From CAMLDH01 sp966250375 (GTDB lineage Bacteria; Pseudomonadota; Gammaproteobacteria; Burkholderiales; Burkholderiaceae_D), in contig CBINHE010000069.1 in NCBI GenBank assembly GCA_966250375.1, positions 1 to 21,394 of the forward strand: a DNA stretch of 21,394 bases, given 5' to 3'. This document shows, piece by piece, positions 13,519 through 21,394 of the stretch (position 1 is the first letter of the stretch; each line of letters opens with the position of its first letter). The notes below the pieces were generated by a model. It had not been told where the DNA came from and searched no databases. It saw only the letters and a list, made by a program, of their open reading frames with translations. The translations under genes and the position numbers were made by a program.

Positions 13519-13556
13519 TCGACTGCATTGTGACGGTCCCGTTGCAATGCAGTCGA
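13519..13556 (+). terminator. 38-nt near-perfect hairpin after rhlE (terminator-like, no U-tract)
   Basis: TCGACTGCATTG (13519-13530) pairs perfectly with CAATGCAGTCGA (13545-13556). The intervening 14 nt contain an inner ACGG/CCGT stem. It begins 8 nt after the rhlE stop. Only ATTTT lies downstream, so it may be a weak terminator, an mRNA 3'-end protector, or both. Confidence 0.5.
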
Positions 13557-13712
13557 GCGCCCCCATTTTCGTGCTGACGCGCATCTCGCCGCATCCTCAT
13601 TTTTGCCCGATATCGGCACGATGAAAACACTTCCTCATGCAGGCTTGTTAATCTATCATTCTTGTCGTGGACAGCAGATACGACACACAATAAAAACGAT
13701 CAGGCAGAAACC

Positions 13713-15305
13713 ATGCGTTCTATTGCCGCCCCTTCAATGACCGATACAACAGGCAATCGACCGATCCATCAGCGTGGTGTGGCACATGACGCCCGCTTGA
13801 ACCTGCTGATTCTTTTGCCGGCCGTATTACTGTTAAGCGCACTATGGGCTGCCGTGTTCTACCTAGTGTCCGAAGAGCGCGCATTCTTGCCCGGCAAAGC
13901 GTTAGCACAACCGTTTGGCACTCAGCTCTACCTCTGGTGGGGCATGGCTGCATCAACTGGCATCATCGGTTTCGTTGCTTTGCTCATGTGGCAAATCCAT
14001 CGCCAATGCGCAAGCGAACTTGCCTCCAGAAATGCACAAGCAATCAACGCTGCGGCGGTGGAAGGCAGTCTGGATTCGTTCTATGTCCTCAAAACCTTGC
14101 GCGGTGCCGATGGCAATATCCATGATTTTCTGATCACAGAAATCAACGCGCGCGGCATCTTATTACTTGCAAAACCTAAATCGCAGATCATCGGCCACAA
14201 ACTGTGCGAATTGCTGCCAGTCATCCGGACCAGCGGTTTTTTCGACAGGTACGTCAAGGTAGTCAACACTGGAGAAGCGCTGGAGGAAGAGCGGGAAATC
14301 GTTACGCCGGATATCAAGGCGCGCTGGATACAACAACAAATCATCGCGATCGATAGCGGGGTCGCGGTCACCACACGCGATATCACCGCGCGGCGCGAAA
14401 CGGCGCAAGCGCTGCGCGATAGCGAAGCACGCCTGCGCACCATTACCGATGCAATACCCGCGTTGATCGCGTATGTTGATGCCAACCAGCACTATCGCTT
14501 CAACAACATCGCCTACGACGGCCTGTTCGGCATGAGCCGCGATGAGATGCGCGACAAACCGGTGAGAGAACTATTGGGAGAACCCTTCTACGCACGCGTC
14601 GCACCATATATTCAGCGCGCGCTGCAAGGCGAGAAGGTGAACTTCGAACTGGAAGATCAGGATGAAGATATCTACCGCTGCGTCGAACTCACTTACATCC
14701 CGCAATTTTCCGACGATGGCCAACAGGTTCTTGGTTTTCACGTAATGAATCAAAATATTACGGCGAAAAAGCTGGAGGAAAGACGCCTGCTTCACCTTGC
14801 GCAAGTCGACAGCTTAACCGGTTTGGTCAACCGAGCCGGTTTTTTGCAACGTCTGTCCGATGCCATGGCGCAAAGCAAGGCTTCGCATGCCTTGATTGCA
14901 TTAATGTATCTAGATATCGATCATTTCAAGTCAATCAATGACACCTACGGCCATCCGATTGGGGATGCATTGCTCAAGGCATTCGTCGGACGCCTCGCGC
15001 GCGCCCTGCGCGCAAGCGATACCGTTGCGCGACTGGGAGGCGATGAATTCACTGTCATCATGGAAAATTTATCGCGGCCAGAGGATGCTGCGACTGTCGC
15101 GGCCAAGATCGTGCAGGCGATTCAAGCACCCTTTGCGATAGACGACGATCTGTCTGTTTCGGTAAGCGTCAGCATCGGCATGGCCTTCTATCAAAACGGG
15201 GCAAGCGATCGCAAAACCTTGATCAGACAAGCTGACGAAATGCTGTACTTGGCGAAAGAAGCCGGCCGCAATACCTATCGTGTCGCGCCGCTTCCCAGTG
15301 TTTGA
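13713..15305 (+). CDS. Membrane-anchored PAS-GGDEF diguanylate cyclase
   Basis: A 530-residue protein (ATG at 13713) predicted to make cyclic di-GMP. Two membrane segments (about residues 29-52 and 72-93) flank a short periplasmic loop of about 20 residues. Two PAS-like regions follow, roughly 110-225 and 235-355, the second beginning SEARLRTITDAIPALIAYVD. The GGDEF domain (from DSLTGLVNRAGF) carries YLDIDHFKSINDTYGH, and its active site RLGGDEF is intact with GGDEF at 442-446. An inhibitory I-site RASD lies exactly five residues upstream, so product inhibition is expected. There is no EAL domain. Start choice is uncertain: a TTG at 13662 and an ATG at 13737 are in frame and none has a strong ribosome-binding site. 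The signal sensed by the PAS domains cannot be told from sequence. Confidence 0.9.
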   Translation: MRSIAAPSMTDTTGNRPIHQRGVAHDARLNLLILLPAVLLLSALWAAVFYLVSEERAFLPGKALAQPFGTQLYLWWGMAASTGIIGFVALLMWQIHRQCASELASRNAQAINAAAVEGSLDSFYVLKTLRGADGNIHDFLITEINARGILLLAKPKSQIIGHKLCELLPVIRTSGFFDRYVKVVNTGEALEEEREIVTPDIKARWIQQQIIAIDSGVAVTTRDITARRETAQALRDSEARLRTITDAIPALIAYVDANQHYRFNNIAYDGLFGMSRDEMRDKPVRELLGEPFYARVAPYIQRALQGEKVNFELEDQDEDIYRCVELTYIPQFSDDGQQVLGFHVMNQNITAKKLEERRLLHLAQVDSLTGLVNRAGFLQRLSDAMAQSKASHALIALMYLDIDHFKSINDTYGHPIGDALLKAFVGRLARALRASDTVARLGGDEFTVIMENLSRPEDAATVAAKIVQAIQAPFAIDDDLSVSVSVSIGMAFYQNGASDRKTLIRQADEMLYLAKEAGRNTYRVAPLPSV

Positions 15306-15418
15306 ACGGGCTTGCCATCTGCAGCAAGTCTGTGTGCTGTTGTAAACTAAGGCTTCGCGCGACGCCATGATGGCCCGCAAGCGTATATTATTTTTTGAGT
15401 GTTACCAGAAAGATTGGA

Positions 15419-18118
15419 ATGGCATTAAAACCTGCTTTAAAACTCGCGCATGACGGAGACTCCGGGCACTTGAATGCCATTTCTGAAAAGCAAACGCCAA
15501 TGATGCAGCAATATCTCCGTATCAAGGCCGACTATCCGAATACGCTGGTGTTTTATCGTATGGGCGACTTTTACGAGGTCTTCTTTGGCGATGCGGAGAA
15601 AGCAGCGCGCCTGCTCGGCATTACGTTGACGCAGCGCGGCGCATCCAATGGCAATCCGATCAAAATGGCAGGCGTGCCATTTCACTCGGTCGATCAGCAT
15701 CTTGCAAAACTGGTCAAACTGGGCGAGTCGGTTGCCATTTGTGAACAGATCGGCGATCCTGCGACGAGCAAAGGTCCGGTTGAAAGAAAAGTTGTACGCG
15801 TAGTCACGCCCGGCACGCTGACCGATTCCGATTTGCTGCCAGAAAAATCCGAGCGCCCCTTGCTGGCGCTATGCAAGCTTTGCCAGCGCAAGACCGTTAC
15901 CGTGGGTTTGGCATGGCTATCGATGGCCAGCGGCGCATTAAAGCTGATGGAATTTGCAGACGAGGCAAAGTCGCTTGACACACGCCTGATGCAGGAACTG
16001 GAACGGATTGCGCCAGCGGAAATTCTTGTCGCGGATAGTATCGGGGACATGTTTGCCGGTGCAACATTGGATAAAGCCACCACCGTACCCGACTGGCATT
16101 TCGACACCAAGCACGGCGAAAAGGCCTTGCTCGAACAACTGTCGGTGGCAACCCTCACTGGCTTTGGCGCGGAAAACCTGAGTGCGGCACTGGGCGCCGC
16201 CGGTGCATTACTGCGTTACGCGCAATCGACGCAAGGCAAAGGCTTGCAGCACGTGCGCGCCCTTGCAGTCGAATCCGAAAATGAATTCATCGGTCTCGAT
16301 GCCGCCACGCGCCGCAATCTCGAATTGACCGAAACCATTCGCGGACAGGATGCCTCTACAAGCGGCCCTACCCTCTTTTCGCTCCTGGATCATTGCCGTA
16401 CCGCGATGGGCTCGCGCCTGCTGCGCCATTGGCTGCATCACGCCAGACGCGATCAATCCATTGCACAGGCACGGCATGCGGCGATCAATGCATTGATGCG
16501 CGCCGATGCCTGTTCCGGCCTGTCCACCACGTTGGTGGCGGTACCCGATATCGAACGCATCACCACGCGCATCGCACTGCTCTCTGCGCGGCCGCGCGAC
16601 TTGGCAGGCTTGCGCGGTGGATTGCAACAATTGCCCTCGCTGCGCGCATATGTGGCAATGTGCGACAAAGACGCTGATGCGCCTCTATTGAAATCGATTC
16701 AGGATGCACTCGCGACGCCGCCAGAATGCCTCGACCTGCTGGAACGCGCGATCGCACTGGAGCCGGCCGCGCTAGTGCGCGATGGCGGCGTCATCGCGCG
16801 CAGCTTTGATGCCGAGCTCGATGAATTGCGCGCACTATCGGAAAATGCCGGCCAATTTCTGCTCGATTTGGAAACTCGTGAACGAGCCCGCACCGGCATC
16901 AACAATCTGCGCGTCGAATATAATAAAGTGCATGGCTTTTATATTGAGGTCACGCACGGCCAGACTGACAAGGTGCCGGACGATTATCGACGCCGCCAGA
17001 CACTGAAGAATGCCGAGCGCTACATCACGCCGGAACTGAAAGCCTTTGAGGACAAGGCATTGTCGGCGCAAGAGCGTGCATTGACGCGCGAAAAGTATCT
17101 GTATGAAAAACTGCTGAACGATCTGGCGCCGCATATCGGCACGCTGCAGGCGATCGCGCATGCCTTGGCCCAACTCGATACGCTGGTCGCGCTGTCGGAC
17201 CACGCGATGCGCCACAACTGGTGTGCGCCGCAGTTGGTAACCGACCCCACAATCATGATCGAACAAGGCCGGCATCCGGTAGTAGAAAACCACATTGAGC
17301 GCTTCATCGCGAACGATTGCGAATTGACCGCCGAACGCAAACTGCTGCTCATTACCGGCCCCAACATGGGCGGCAAATCCACCTTCATGCGCCAGGTAGC
17401 GCTGATCACGCTGCTCGCGTACATCGGCAGTTTTGTCCCGGCCACTAGCGCGGTAATAGGCCCGATCGACCGCATTTTTACCCGCATCGGCGCAGCGGAC
17501 GACTTGGCGGGCGGACGTTCGACTTTCATGGTCGAGATGACCGAATCGGCGGCAATTCTGAATGGCGCCACTGAAAATTCATTGGTGCTGATGGATGAAG
17601 TCGGACGCGGCACATCGACCTTCGATGGACTGGCGCTGGCTTGGGCAATCGCACGCCACTTGATTGAGAACACCAGGAGCTTCACACTGTTTGCCACGCA
17701 CTATTTCGAATTGACACAACTGCCGGAAACACATCCAGTCTCTGCCAACGTGCATCTGTCGGCAGTCGAGCACAAGGACAGCATTGTGTTCCTGCATGCA
17801 GTGCAGGCCGGTCCTGCATCGCAAAGCTATGGCTTGCAAGTCGCGCAGCTGGCCGGTGTGCCGCCGCTGGTCATCCGCGCCGCGCGCAAGCATTTGGCGA
17901 TGCTGGAAGCGCATTCGGTGCAGGCAACGCCGCAATTCGATTTGTTTACGAGTGCGGTAGCCGAACCGATTGAATCAGAGATGGCGGCGCAAGATTCCGC
18001 ACACATGCAATCTGCAATAGAAATTGCGGAAGCGCTGACCGTGATCGATCCGGATGCACTATCACCGCGTGAGGCATTGGATGCGTTGTATCGCTTGAAA
18101 CAGCTGGCTGACCGATGA
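15419..18118 (+). CDS. mutS: DNA mismatch repair protein MutS
   Basis: An 899-residue mismatch sensor. The mismatch-reading Phe-x-Glu is in YRMGDFYEVFF (Phe51, Glu53). The clamp and core domains follow, with NNLRVEYNKVHGFYIEVT and AERYITPELKAFEDK. The ABC ATPase has Walker A GPNMGGKS at 647-654, the DDLAGGRSTFMVEM signature, Walker B VLMDEVG around 723-729 and GTSTFDGLALAWA. The C-terminal dimerisation region (SPREALDALYRLKQL) is complete. The start at ATG 15419 is preferred over the TTG at 15395. It still leaves about 27 residues before KQTPMMQQYL, longer than most MutS N-termini, and the ribosome-binding site is weak. The stop overlaps the next gene by 4 nt (ATGA). No mutL is nearby. Confidence 0.96.
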   Translation: MALKPALKLAHDGDSGHLNAISEKQTPMMQQYLRIKADYPNTLVFYRMGDFYEVFFGDAEKAARLLGITLTQRGASNGNPIKMAGVPFHSVDQHLAKLVKLGESVAICEQIGDPATSKGPVERKVVRVVTPGTLTDSDLLPEKSERPLLALCKLCQRKTVTVGLAWLSMASGALKLMEFADEAKSLDTRLMQELERIAPAEILVADSIGDMFAGATLDKATTVPDWHFDTKHGEKALLEQLSVATLTGFGAENLSAALGAAGALLRYAQSTQGKGLQHVRALAVESENEFIGLDAATRRNLELTETIRGQDASTSGPTLFSLLDHCRTAMGSRLLRHWLHHARRDQSIAQARHAAINALMRADACSGLSTTLVAVPDIERITTRIALLSARPRDLAGLRGGLQQLPSLRAYVAMCDKDADAPLLKSIQDALATPPECLDLLERAIALEPAALVRDGGVIARSFDAELDELRALSENAGQFLLDLETRERARTGINNLRVEYNKVHGFYIEVTHGQTDKVPDDYRRRQTLKNAERYITPELKAFEDKALSAQERALTREKYLYEKLLNDLAPHIGTLQAIAHALAQLDTLVALSDHAMRHNWCAPQLVTDPTIMIEQGRHPVVENHIERFIANDCELTAERKLLLITGPNMGGKSTFMRQVALITLLAYIGSFVPATSAVIGPIDRIFTRIGAADDLAGGRSTFMVEMTESAAILNGATENSLVLMDEVGRGTSTFDGLALAWAIARHLIENTRSFTLFATHYFELTQLPETHPVSANVHLSAVEHKDSIVFLHAVQAGPASQSYGLQVAQLAGVPPLVIRAARKHLAMLEAHSVQATPQFDLFTSAVAEPIESEMAAQDSAHMQSAIEIAEALTVIDPDALSPREALDALYRLKQLADR

Positions 18119-19074
18119 GCAATGGCGTGAAAAAAATTGTGCGTCGGTGGATACTGGCGTGCGGTACTGCACTATTGACGTGCTCCGTCGCAGCACAACC
18201 GCAGGAGTTCAGTTTTGGCGTCATCGCGCAACCTTTCAAGGCAGCAGAAGATGAATCGGTCCTGCGTGAGACGATCGCTGAAACCGACGCCGACAATCTC
18301 GCGTTCGTGGTTGCCAACGGCATCAAATCCGCGAACGAGCCTTGTACCGATGCGATGTACGAGCGGCGCAAAGAAATTCTCGACAGTGCAAAAAACGGAC
18401 TGATTGTGTCGCTGGCCGGCAGTGACTGGAGCGAGTGCAAGAATGCACACGGCCGGTCGGCTGCGGTAGAGCGGCTCAATCGCTTGCGTGAGTTGTTTTT
18501 CACCGATGAATTCTCTTCCGGTGCCAGCAGGCTTCCGCTAGTGCGCCAATCAACTACCGCAAAATTTCGCAACTATGCAGAAAATATGCGATGGGAAGTA
18601 GGCAGCATCATGTTCGCGACCATCAACCTGCCTGCCAACAATAATCATTATCGGCCGGAGGCTGGCCGCAATAGCGAATTTGAGGATAGGCTGATTGCCA
18701 ATCGCAACTGGTTGCAACGGATTTTCATATTTGCCGCGCGCAAGAAATTGGCCGGCATTGTACTGTTTTGCGACGGCAAACCACTCGCCAAACCAGTCTC
18801 TTCGCAGTTTTTCGAATTCGGCACAAAACGCGACGGCTTTGCCGAAACGCGTCAGCATATTGGCGCGCTCGCCGCCAAATTTTCCGGCAAAGTGTTAGTG
18901 GTGCATGGGCAGACAGTGGACCACGCCCCTGCCGAGAACGGTATTGTTTGGCACGACAATCTAGGGGATCTGGGAGTCACTCCCAGATGGGTGAAATTGA
19001 GTGTGCACCCCTCCTCCAGAATGCTCTTCTCGATCGGCAACGACTCGCCTCAAGCGAATCATATCCGCAAATAA
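18115..19074 (+). CDS. Exported metallophosphoesterase-like protein, probably a pseudoenzyme
   Basis: A 319-residue protein with a signal peptide (KKIVRR, then a hydrophobic stretch, cleavage near AAQ at 26-28). The remaining pattern follows secreted calcineurin-like phosphoesterases in order: FGVIAQP (34-40) where FxVxGDTP is expected, FVVANGIKS (64-72) where FVVHxGDIKS is expected, PCTDAMYERR (77-86), SLAGSDWSEC (99-108) where xxGDNEWxDC is expected, INLPANNNH (170-178), and VVHGQTVD (262-269) where VxHGDTH is expected. In each case the scaffold is kept but the metal-binding Asp, Asn or His is replaced, so catalysis is doubtful. The ATG overlaps the mutS TGA (ATGA), implying translational coupling. 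The family assignment is from motif memory and should be tested by profile search; a plain exported hypothetical protein is the fallback. Confidence 0.6.
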   Translation: MSNGVKKIVRRWILACGTALLTCSVAAQPQEFSFGVIAQPFKAAEDESVLRETIAETDADNLAFVVANGIKSANEPCTDAMYERRKEILDSAKNGLIVSLAGSDWSECKNAHGRSAAVERLNRLRELFFTDEFSSGASRLPLVRQSTTAKFRNYAENMRWEVGSIMFATINLPANNNHYRPEAGRNSEFEDRLIANRNWLQRIFIFAARKKLAGIVLFCDGKPLAKPVSSQFFEFGTKRDGFAETRQHIGALAAKFSGKVLVVHGQTVDHAPAENGIVWHDNLGDLGVTPRWVKLSVHPSSRMLFSIGNDSPQANHIRK

Positions 19075-19076
19075 AA

Positions 19077-19102
19077 AGCCGTAGATTTTCATTTCTGCGG
19101 CT
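19077..19102. terminator. Hairpin between the mutS-coupled gene and slyD
   Basis: AGCCGTAGA pairs with TCTGCGGCT (one G-T) around TTTTCATT, 3 nt after the stop at 19074. An AAAAA run lies before it and only CTTGAT after it, so termination from the minus strand side (slyD) would have the better U-tract. Confidence 0.5.
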
Positions 19103-19186
19103 CTTGATACATTTCTGCTGAATTTCAACCTTAATGAACTTGCTGGCATATATACGGTGCGCAACACCGCGCACCGCATGCCTTCG

Positions 19187-19729
19187 TCAATGAATCGGGT
19201 GGCTGCGGAATTGGTCGCCTTCGTCGTCCTCATCCTGATCTTCATGATGATGCCCATGTGCACCATGCACATGCTCATGGGCAATCTCTTCATCAGTAGC
19301 CATTCGAACCTCCACCACCTTCAACGTAAAGCGCAATGCCATGCCCGCTAGCGGATGATTGCCATCCAGCACGACCTTGTCGTCCGCGATGTCGGTGACG
19401 GTGAAAACCAAGCCCTCCTCTTCGTCGTCGTCACCATCGGGCGTGCCCTCGAATTGCATGCCGACTTCCAACGGCGTCGGCAAGCGATTGCGTGGTTCGA
19501 TCTTGACCAGATTCGAGTCGTATTCACCGAACGCGTCATCCGGCTCTACCTGGATGGTCGTTTCAAAACCGACGTCCTTGCCTTCCAGCGCTTCTTCAAT
19601 TTTCGGCAGTGTATTTTCATAGCCGCCATGCAGATATACCATTGGCTCCCGGCTTTCCTCGATCAGATTGCCTTGAGCATCTGACAGCTTATAGTTCACA
19701 GTCACCACTGTATTTTTGGCAATCTTCAT
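19187..19729 (-). CDS. slyD: FKBP-type peptidyl-prolyl isomerase SlyD
   Basis: A 180-residue cytoplasmic folding helper that isomerises Xaa-Pro bonds and binds nickel. The FKBP part begins MKIAKNTVVTVNYKLSDAQGNLIEES with YLHGGYENTLPKIEEALEGKDVG, and continues after the IF (insert-in-flap) chaperone domain with HPLAGMALRFTLKVVEVR. The tail is His-rich (HEHVHGAHGHHH), then acidic, consistent with metal binding, and lacks the Cys-rich stretch of E. coli SlyD. The frame opens 10 codons upstream. The start at 19729 is preferred because AAAGGA lies 6-7 nt before it and SlyD proteins begin MKIAKN. It is transcribed towards the mutS-coupled gene. Confidence 0.93.
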   Translation of the reverse strand: MKIAKNTVVTVNYKLSDAQGNLIEESREPMVYLHGGYENTLPKIEEALEGKDVGFETTIQVEPDDAFGEYDSNLVKIEPRNRLPTPLEVGMQFEGTPDGDDDEEEGLVFTVTDIADDKVVLDGNHPLAGMALRFTLKVVEVRMATDEEIAHEHVHGAHGHHHEDQDEDDEGDQFRSHPIH

Positions 19730-19939
19730 AATCATTCCTTTCATTTGATATTCGAACAATTATACCTGTGTCTGAATTGGCCGAACCCATCAGGAAAAAG
19801 CTAAAAAATCATCGTTTCAGATTGACACGCATAATCCATGCCGCGTAAAAATAGCGTTTTCCCGCGTATGTTTGCGACTTACACATCGATACCGATGCAG
19901 ATAAGGGCGCCCGAACAGAATTTGCAATAGTTGCGTCTA

Positions 19940-19945
19940 TATAAT
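19940..19945 (+). promoter_or_regulatory. Candidate -10 box of roxA (TATAAT), implying a leaderless mRNA
   Basis: A perfect TATAAT ends 6 nt before the ATG at 19952, with no purine-rich ribosome-binding sequence between (GGCGAC). No good -35 is visible at 16-18 nt spacing. The arrangement mirrors that upstream of dnaB. Confidence 0.4.
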
Positions 19946-19951
19946 GGCGAC

Positions 19952-21073
19952 ATGAAAAAAATGACTCTCTTGGGCGGCTTGACGCCCGCACAATTCCTCC
20001 ACGATTACTGGCAAAAAAAGCCTCTGCTTATTCGCCAGGCATTTCCTGCCTTTCAACCTCTTTTGTCGCGCGATGCACTGTTCGATCTTGCTACCCGGGA
20101 CGATGTGGAATCGCGCTTGATAACGTATTTCAAGCAGCAATGGCAAATGAAAAACGGACCGCTTGAACAACTGCCATCGCCCAAGCAAAAGAACTGGGCA
20201 CTCCTAGTCCAAGGCGTCAATCTGCATGTCGATTCTGTCGATGCACTGCTGCGTCAATTTCGCTTTCTGCCCGATGCACGTCTGGACGATTTGATGATCA
20301 GTTATGCAACCGAGTCGGGCGGCGTCGGGCCACATGTCGACTCTTACGACGTATTTCTTCTACAAGCGCATGGACAACGACGCTGGCGCATTGGCCCACA
20401 AAAGGATCTGAGTCTAGTTGAGGGCATGCCGCTGAAAATCCTGCGCAACTTTGAGCCGGACCAGGAATTCGTACTGGAACCGGGCGACATGCTGTATCTA
20501 CCGCCGCAATATGCACATGATGGTGTTGCGCTCGGTGAGTGCATGACATATTCAGTCGGCTTTCGTGCGCCGTCTTTTCAGGAAGTGGGGGAAGCGTTCC
20601 TGCAATTCATGGTTGATTCGATCGATCTGCCGGGCCGCTATGCCGATCCGGACTTGGTATCCAGCAAGCATCCTGCAGAAATCACGCATGCAATGCTTAC
20701 CCAAATCAGATCAGAGTTAAACAAGGTCAAGTTCACTGACGATGACATTACGATTTTCCTCGGTCAATATTTGTCGGAGCCCAAAGCCAACGTATTTTTC
20801 GATCCTCCAATGCGCCCTCTGACCATGGCGCGCTTTGTCCAAGCGACTGTGAAACGCGGCGTAGCGTTGTCACGAAAAACACAAATGCTATACCGCGGGA
20901 AACATATCTTCATCAATGGCGAATCGTTTGCCGTAAGACGCGAGGATAAAATCTGTCTATGCGCGTTGGCAGATACCCGCAAACTCGATGGCCTACTCGT
21001 AACCAAAGCATCGCAAGACCTCAAAGAGGCGCTCTTTGAGTGGTATCAGGATGGCTGGCTCGATCTTGCATAA
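19952..21073 (+). CDS. roxA: Cupin/JmjC-type ribosomal oxygenase (YcfD/RoxA-like)
   Basis: A 373-residue Fe(II)/2-oxoglutarate-dependent hydroxylase of the cupin-4 (JmjC) family. E. coli YcfD hydroxylates an arginine of ribosomal protein L16. The family opening LGGLTPAQFLHDYWQKKPLLIRQAF is present. The iron triad is His128 and Asp130 in GPHVDSYDVF and His189 in YAHDG, close to the E. coli positions. The motif EPGDMLYLPPQYAHDGVA is complete, and the C-terminal dimerisation/winged-helix region (TDDDITIFLGQYLSEPK...) is full length. The ATG at 19952 is chosen over an in-frame TTG 7 codons upstream. Substrate identity in this organism is inferred from the family. Confidence 0.9.
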   Translation: MKKMTLLGGLTPAQFLHDYWQKKPLLIRQAFPAFQPLLSRDALFDLATRDDVESRLITYFKQQWQMKNGPLEQLPSPKQKNWALLVQGVNLHVDSVDALLRQFRFLPDARLDDLMISYATESGGVGPHVDSYDVFLLQAHGQRRWRIGPQKDLSLVEGMPLKILRNFEPDQEFVLEPGDMLYLPPQYAHDGVALGECMTYSVGFRAPSFQEVGEAFLQFMVDSIDLPGRYADPDLVSSKHPAEITHAMLTQIRSELNKVKFTDDDITIFLGQYLSEPKANVFFDPPMRPLTMARFVQATVKRGVALSRKTQMLYRGKHIFINGESFAVRREDKICLCALADTRKLDGLLVTKASQDLKEALFEWYQDGWLDLA

Positions 21074-21075
21074 GT

Positions 21076-21093
21076 GCCGTGTCAACGGCTTTT
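21076..21093 (+). terminator. Weak terminator after roxA
   Basis: GCCGT-GTCA-ACGGC followed by TTTT, 3 nt after the roxA stop. The stem is only 5 bp. Confidence 0.5.
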
Positions 21094-21106
21094 GAGTTGA
21101 AAAAAC

Positions 21107-21190
21107 CTAGAGCGGATTGATGGTCAAGGCATAGCTGCAGTGAGCAAACCAACCACGGGCGTCGGCGGCGGTGATTGTTCGAATCGCATG
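21107..21190 (-). pseudogene. C-terminal remnant resembling an IS630-type transposase
   Basis: The minus strand encodes AIRTITAADARGWFAHCSY and a few more residues before TAG at 21109-21107. The end pattern T-x-x-D-x-R-x-x-F-x-H-C-x-Y resembles the C-terminus of IS630-family transposases. Upstream the frame soon breaks; REALNQA appears in another frame near 21195-21215, suggesting a frameshift. No complete domain remains. The assignment is from motif memory and is tentative. Confidence 0.4.
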
Positions 21191-21299
21191 AAGCCTGGTT
21201 GAGCGCTTCGCGTGTACGTGCCTTGGCTACCGCAGGAAGGTTTGTGCTTGGTCGCGCCCGTCAACCTCAATAGCCTTGCGCACGCCCTTGAACTTGCGC

Positions 21300-21394
21300 G
21301 AGGGTGTAAAAGATTTTGTGTAAACGGTCATTCGGTAGAAGACTACCGATCATTTCAAAAAAGGAAAAGAAATGGCCGCAAAGACGAAATCGAA
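21300..21394 (+). mobile_element. Left end of a probable IS256-family insertion sequence (truncated by the window)
   Basis: GAGGGTGTAAAAG followed by TTTTGTGTAAACGG from 21300 to 21328 resembles the inverted repeats of IS256-family elements. A 6-bp hairpin CGGTAG-AAGA-CTACCG (21333-21348) lies between this end and a translation start at 21372. The right end is outside the window, so repeats and target duplication cannot be checked. Confidence 0.5.
21372..21394 (+). CDS. Start of a gene truncated by the window edge, probably a transposase
   Basis: ATG GCC GCA AAG ACG AAA TCG gives MAAKTKS, with AAGGA about 6-7 nt upstream. Seven codons cannot identify a family. Its place 70 bp inside an IS256-like terminus suggests the element's transposase. 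Confidence 0.5.

Noticed and set aside
18115..18175. Lipoprotein signal in the mutS-coupled protein (LLTC or ILAC).
   Set aside because: LLTC has Thr before the Cys, which does not fit a lipobox, and ILAC lies too early in the hydrophobic stretch; an ordinary signal peptide fits better.

Overview
The window looks like chromosome from a betaproteobacterium, most likely Oxalobacteraceae (Herminiimonas/Janthinobacterium-like). The reasons are the gene order rpsF-priB-rpsR-rplI followed by dnaB, the beta-type PriB, a PrpF close to beta/gamma methylcitrate-pathway isomerases, the divergent trmJ/suhB pair, and moderate GC. The taxonomic call is inference from protein character and gene order, not from a search.

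Layout. 1-135: tail of an upstream gene and a strong terminator. 136-892: about 750 bp with no credible gene, filled with palindromes. It has REP-like hairpins on the left, then five copies of a composite palindromic unit. The unit is a 22-bp palindrome with core CTTGCAAG and 7-bp variable arms, a 13-nt linker, and a smaller palindrome usually centred on CATG. Four of the units form a 282-bp inverted arrangement at 451-732. 893-2657 (minus): a DUF47/PhoU-like protein and a PiT phosphate transporter. 2772-4157 (minus): dnaB. 4540-6177: the rpsF-priB-rpsR-rplI operon with promoter and terminator. 6260-6992: lexA (plus) with two SOS boxes. 7149-7245: an unexplained inverted-repeat structure. 7510-9039: an IS4-family element with 19-bp inverted repeats and an 11-bp target duplication, inserted in the last codon of prpF. 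8962-11022 (minus): prpF and trmJ. 11151-19074 (plus): suhB, rhlE, a membrane PAS-GGDEF diguanylate cyclase, mutS, and a secreted metallophosphoesterase-like protein that appears to have lost its metal ligands and overlaps mutS by 4 nt. 19187-19729 (minus): slyD. 19952-21073 (plus): a ycfD/roxA-type ribosomal oxygenase. 21076-21394: a weak terminator, a probable IS630-type transposase remnant, and the left end of what looks like an IS256-family element running off the window.

Most genes are conserved housekeeping functions: replication and restart (dnaB, priB), mismatch repair (mutS), the SOS repressor (lexA), ribosome assembly and modification (rpsF, rpsR, rplI, roxA, trmJ, suhB, rhlE), protein folding (slyD), and phosphate uptake. 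The accessory signals lie in the gaps. The strongest candidate for something undescribed is the palindromic composite-repeat array upstream of nucleotide 892, where stem sequences differ completely between copies yet remain perfectly self-complementary in four of five copies. The second is the apparent pseudoenzyme coupled to mutS.
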